The notes beneath the pieces were generated by a model. It saw only the letters and a list, made by a program, of their open reading frames with translations, did no database searches and was not told the origin of the DNA. The translations under genes and the position numbers were made by a program. From the NCBI GenBank assembly GCA_937950105.1, contig CALFEM010000523.1:1-14640 (forward strand): a DNA stretch of 14,640 nt, given 5' to 3'. This DNA is from an uncultured Alphaproteobacteria bacterium. GTDB lineage: Bacteria > Pseudomonadota > Alphaproteobacteria > Rhizobiales > Hyphomicrobiaceae. Shown here piece after piece: positions 13,057 through 14,640 of the stretch (the stretch's first letter is position 1; every line of letters begins with the position of its first letter).

Positions 13057-14640
13057 ATGTCGGAGTTGACGTCAGCGGCGGTCGAGTCCGAGACGCCGGT
13101 CAACCCCTACAGCCTGCTCGCGGCCGTCAACGAATCGAGCAACACGGCGCATGGCGCCTGGCTGATCTTCCTCGGCCTCATGACCTACCTGATGGTGGCG
13201 GTGGCCGGCGTGACCCATGCCGACCTGCTGCGCGAGACACCGGTGTCGCTGCCGATCCTGCAGGTCTCGATCCAGCTGTCGCAGTTCTTCCAGTTCGCGC
13301 CCGTCATTCTCGTGCTGCTGCACCTCGGGCTCGTCTCGCAGCTTTCGTTGCTGGCCAAGAAGACGCTGGAGTTCGACCACGCGCTACGCCTGCTCGAGGC
13401 CACCGACCGGCGCACGCACCCGCTGCGTCTCGAACTCGACAATTTCTTCTTCGTGCAAGCGATCGCCGGCCCCGAGCGCTCGACCATCATGAGCGGCTTC
13501 CTGCACGGCATGAGCTGGCTGACGCTGGTGGTGCTGCCGGTGGTGCTCATCCTTTACATCCAGACCGTGTTTCTGCCCTACCACGACGTCGCGATCACCT
13601 GGAGCCATCGTATCGCGCTGCTCGTCGACATCCTGATGCTGGCGTTGATCGGCGTGTTCCTGATGCGCGCCGAGACCTCGTTCCCGCGCGCCTTCGCGCG
13701 CACCACCACCGCGCATCCGATCCGGTTCGCAATGACGGTCGGCGTGCTCGGTCTCATCACGCTGTTCTCTCTGTTCGTCGCCACCATACCGGGCGAAGCC
13801 ATCGATCGCATGGGCCGCGAGGCGGCCGGACTTCGCGACGACGACGACGTGACGCGCGACTCGCGCATCCGCGGTGGCACCTGGCTCGGCTTTCTCGGCG
13901 GTCATGCCGATGGTCGCCTACTCGGGTTGTTCAGCCGCAATCTCGTCGTCACCGACACCGATCTCGTCGCCGACAAGGACGTGACCGAGGGCGAGCCGAC
14001 GCTGAAGCTGCGCGGGCGCGACTTGCGCTTCGCGCGCCTCGACCGCTCCGATCTGCACCAGGCCGATCTGACCGGTGCCGATGTTTCGGGCGCGAGTTTC
14101 GTCGGCGCCGACCTGCGCGGCATCTGGCTGCAGTGTGCCGACGTCAACGAACTGCTGCTGACGGATGACCGCGCGCGGGCGCAGTGCGCGACGGCCCGCC
14201 GCGCTGACTTCTCGCGCGCCCGGCTGGAGAAGGCGCAGATGGTCGGCGTCGATCTCAGGAGCGCGCGGCTCGAGGAAGCGCGGCTGGTCGAAGCCGAGAT
14301 GCCCTATGCGCTGTTGACCGGCGCCAACTTTTCCAGCGCGCGGCTCGAGAAGGCCGATCTGACCGGCGGCGTGCAGGCGCAGGGCGCCAATTTCCTCATC
14401 GCTTCGCTGCAGGGCGCGGACCTGACCGGCGCGCAGTTGCAGTTCGCGGATTTCTCGAGCGCCGGCCTGCAGGGCGCGACCCTCGACTATGCCGCCATGC
14501 AGGGTGCGGTGCTGCGGGACGCCGACCTCGAAGCCGCAAGCCTGCAACAGGCGAAGCTCTATGCGGCGGACATGTCGGGCACGAAGCTGCAGGCGTCGGA
14601 CATGCGCTTTGCCAGCGTCTGGCTGACGGTGCCGCCGCCG
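13057..14640 (+). CDS. Membrane protein with pentapeptide-repeat domain (5' part)
   Basis: The first 528 residues of a gene that runs off the window with the frame still open. Residues 1-30 are polar (VNPYSLLAAVNESSNTAHG). Membrane segments are likely at about 33-51, 76-95, 150-172, 184-203 and 222-243, followed by a charged stretch (DDDD at 261-264). From about residue 316 the protein is built of A(D/N)LxG-type pentapeptides, for example LRGRDLRFARLDRSDLHQADLTGADVSGASFVGADLRG (317-354), a short insert near 360-380, and a second long run from 381 to about 520. Such repeats fold as a right-handed quadrilateral beta helix. The ATG at 13057 has GGAG 10 bases upstream. I know this architecture in alphaproteobacteria but no assigned function. 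Confidence 0.85.
   Translation, partial: MSELTSAAVESETPVNPYSLLAAVNESSNTAHGAWLIFLGLMTYLMVAVAGVTHADLLRETPVSLPILQVSIQLSQFFQFAPVILVLLHLGLVSQLSLLAKKTLEFDHALRLLEATDRRTHPLRLELDNFFFVQAIAGPERSTIMSGFLHGMSWLTLVVLPVVLILYIQTVFLPYHDVAITWSHRIALLVDILMLALIGVFLMRAETSFPRAFARTTTAHPIRFAMTVGVLGLITLFSLFVATIPGEAIDRMGREAAGLRDDDDVTRDSRIRGGTWLGFLGGHADGRLLGLFSRNLVVTDTDLVADKDVTEGEPTLKLRGRDLRFARLDRSDLHQADLTGADVSGASFVGADLRGIWLQCADVNELLLTDDRARAQCATARRADFSRARLEKAQMVGVDLRSARLEEARLVEAEMPYALLTGANFSSARLEKADLTGGVQAQGANFLIASLQGADLTGAQLQFADFSSAGLQGATLDYAAMQGAVLRDADLEAASLQQAKLYAADMSGTKLQASDMRFASVWLTVPPP

Noticed and set aside
12855..14168. Plus-strand open frame of 437 codons overlapping the pentapeptide gene in another frame
   Set aside because: The frame from 13057 gives membrane helices and regular pentapeptide repeats; the other frame gives Arg/His-rich sequence and has no ribosome-binding site.

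Overview
The window is high-GC DNA from an alphaproteobacterium, most likely of the order Hyphomicrobiales (Rhizobiales). The evidence is the gene content: GapR (DUF2312), a DUF1244 protein, a DUF1036 gene next to pyruvate kinase, a DUF882 M15-like peptidase with a long Pro/Ala tail, and palindromic spacer repeats of the rhizobial kind. I cannot place it to genus. I see no phage, transposase, CRISPR or RNA gene; it looks like ordinary chromosome with repeat-rich spacers.

Layout. (1) 1-726 is the 3' end of pelG, the last gene of a Pel exopolysaccharide operon that lies upstream. (2) 737-2747 is a small stress-type unit: a LysR regulator (minus) diverges from a DoxX membrane protein and a CatE-like VOC dioxygenase (plus). 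A perfect 19-bp palindrome sits where the lysR transcript should start. (3) A bidirectional terminator (2760-2790) separates this from a minus-strand operon, gckA (glycerate kinase) - DUF1036 secreted protein - pyk. GckA makes 2-phosphoglycerate, which reaches Pyk through enolase elsewhere, so the operon links glycerate to pyruvate. (4) 6338-7198 is an N-formylglutamate amidohydrolase family protein with an apparently leaderless promoter. A 40-bp hairpin tandem repeat follows, then a DUF1244 gene, then a convergent SHOCT-domain protein.

(5) 8597-9892 is dominated by gapR (9065-9358), a nucleoid protein gene. Two composite palindromes lie upstream of it; three hairpins and an 80-bp tandem repeat lie downstream. 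(6) 9893-10897 is an OxyR-type LysR regulator that keeps both redox cysteines. (7) 10992-12602 (minus) is the DUF882/M15-like exported protein, with a perfect hairpin in its leader. (8) 13057 to the end is the start of a large membrane protein carrying a pentapeptide-repeat domain, cut off by the window.

Nothing here is clearly a new defence or mobile system. The observations most worth following are the operator architecture of the lysR/DoxX/VOC unit, the secreted DUF1036 gene overlapping pyk, the structured repeats on both sides of gapR, and the truncated pentapeptide-repeat membrane protein.
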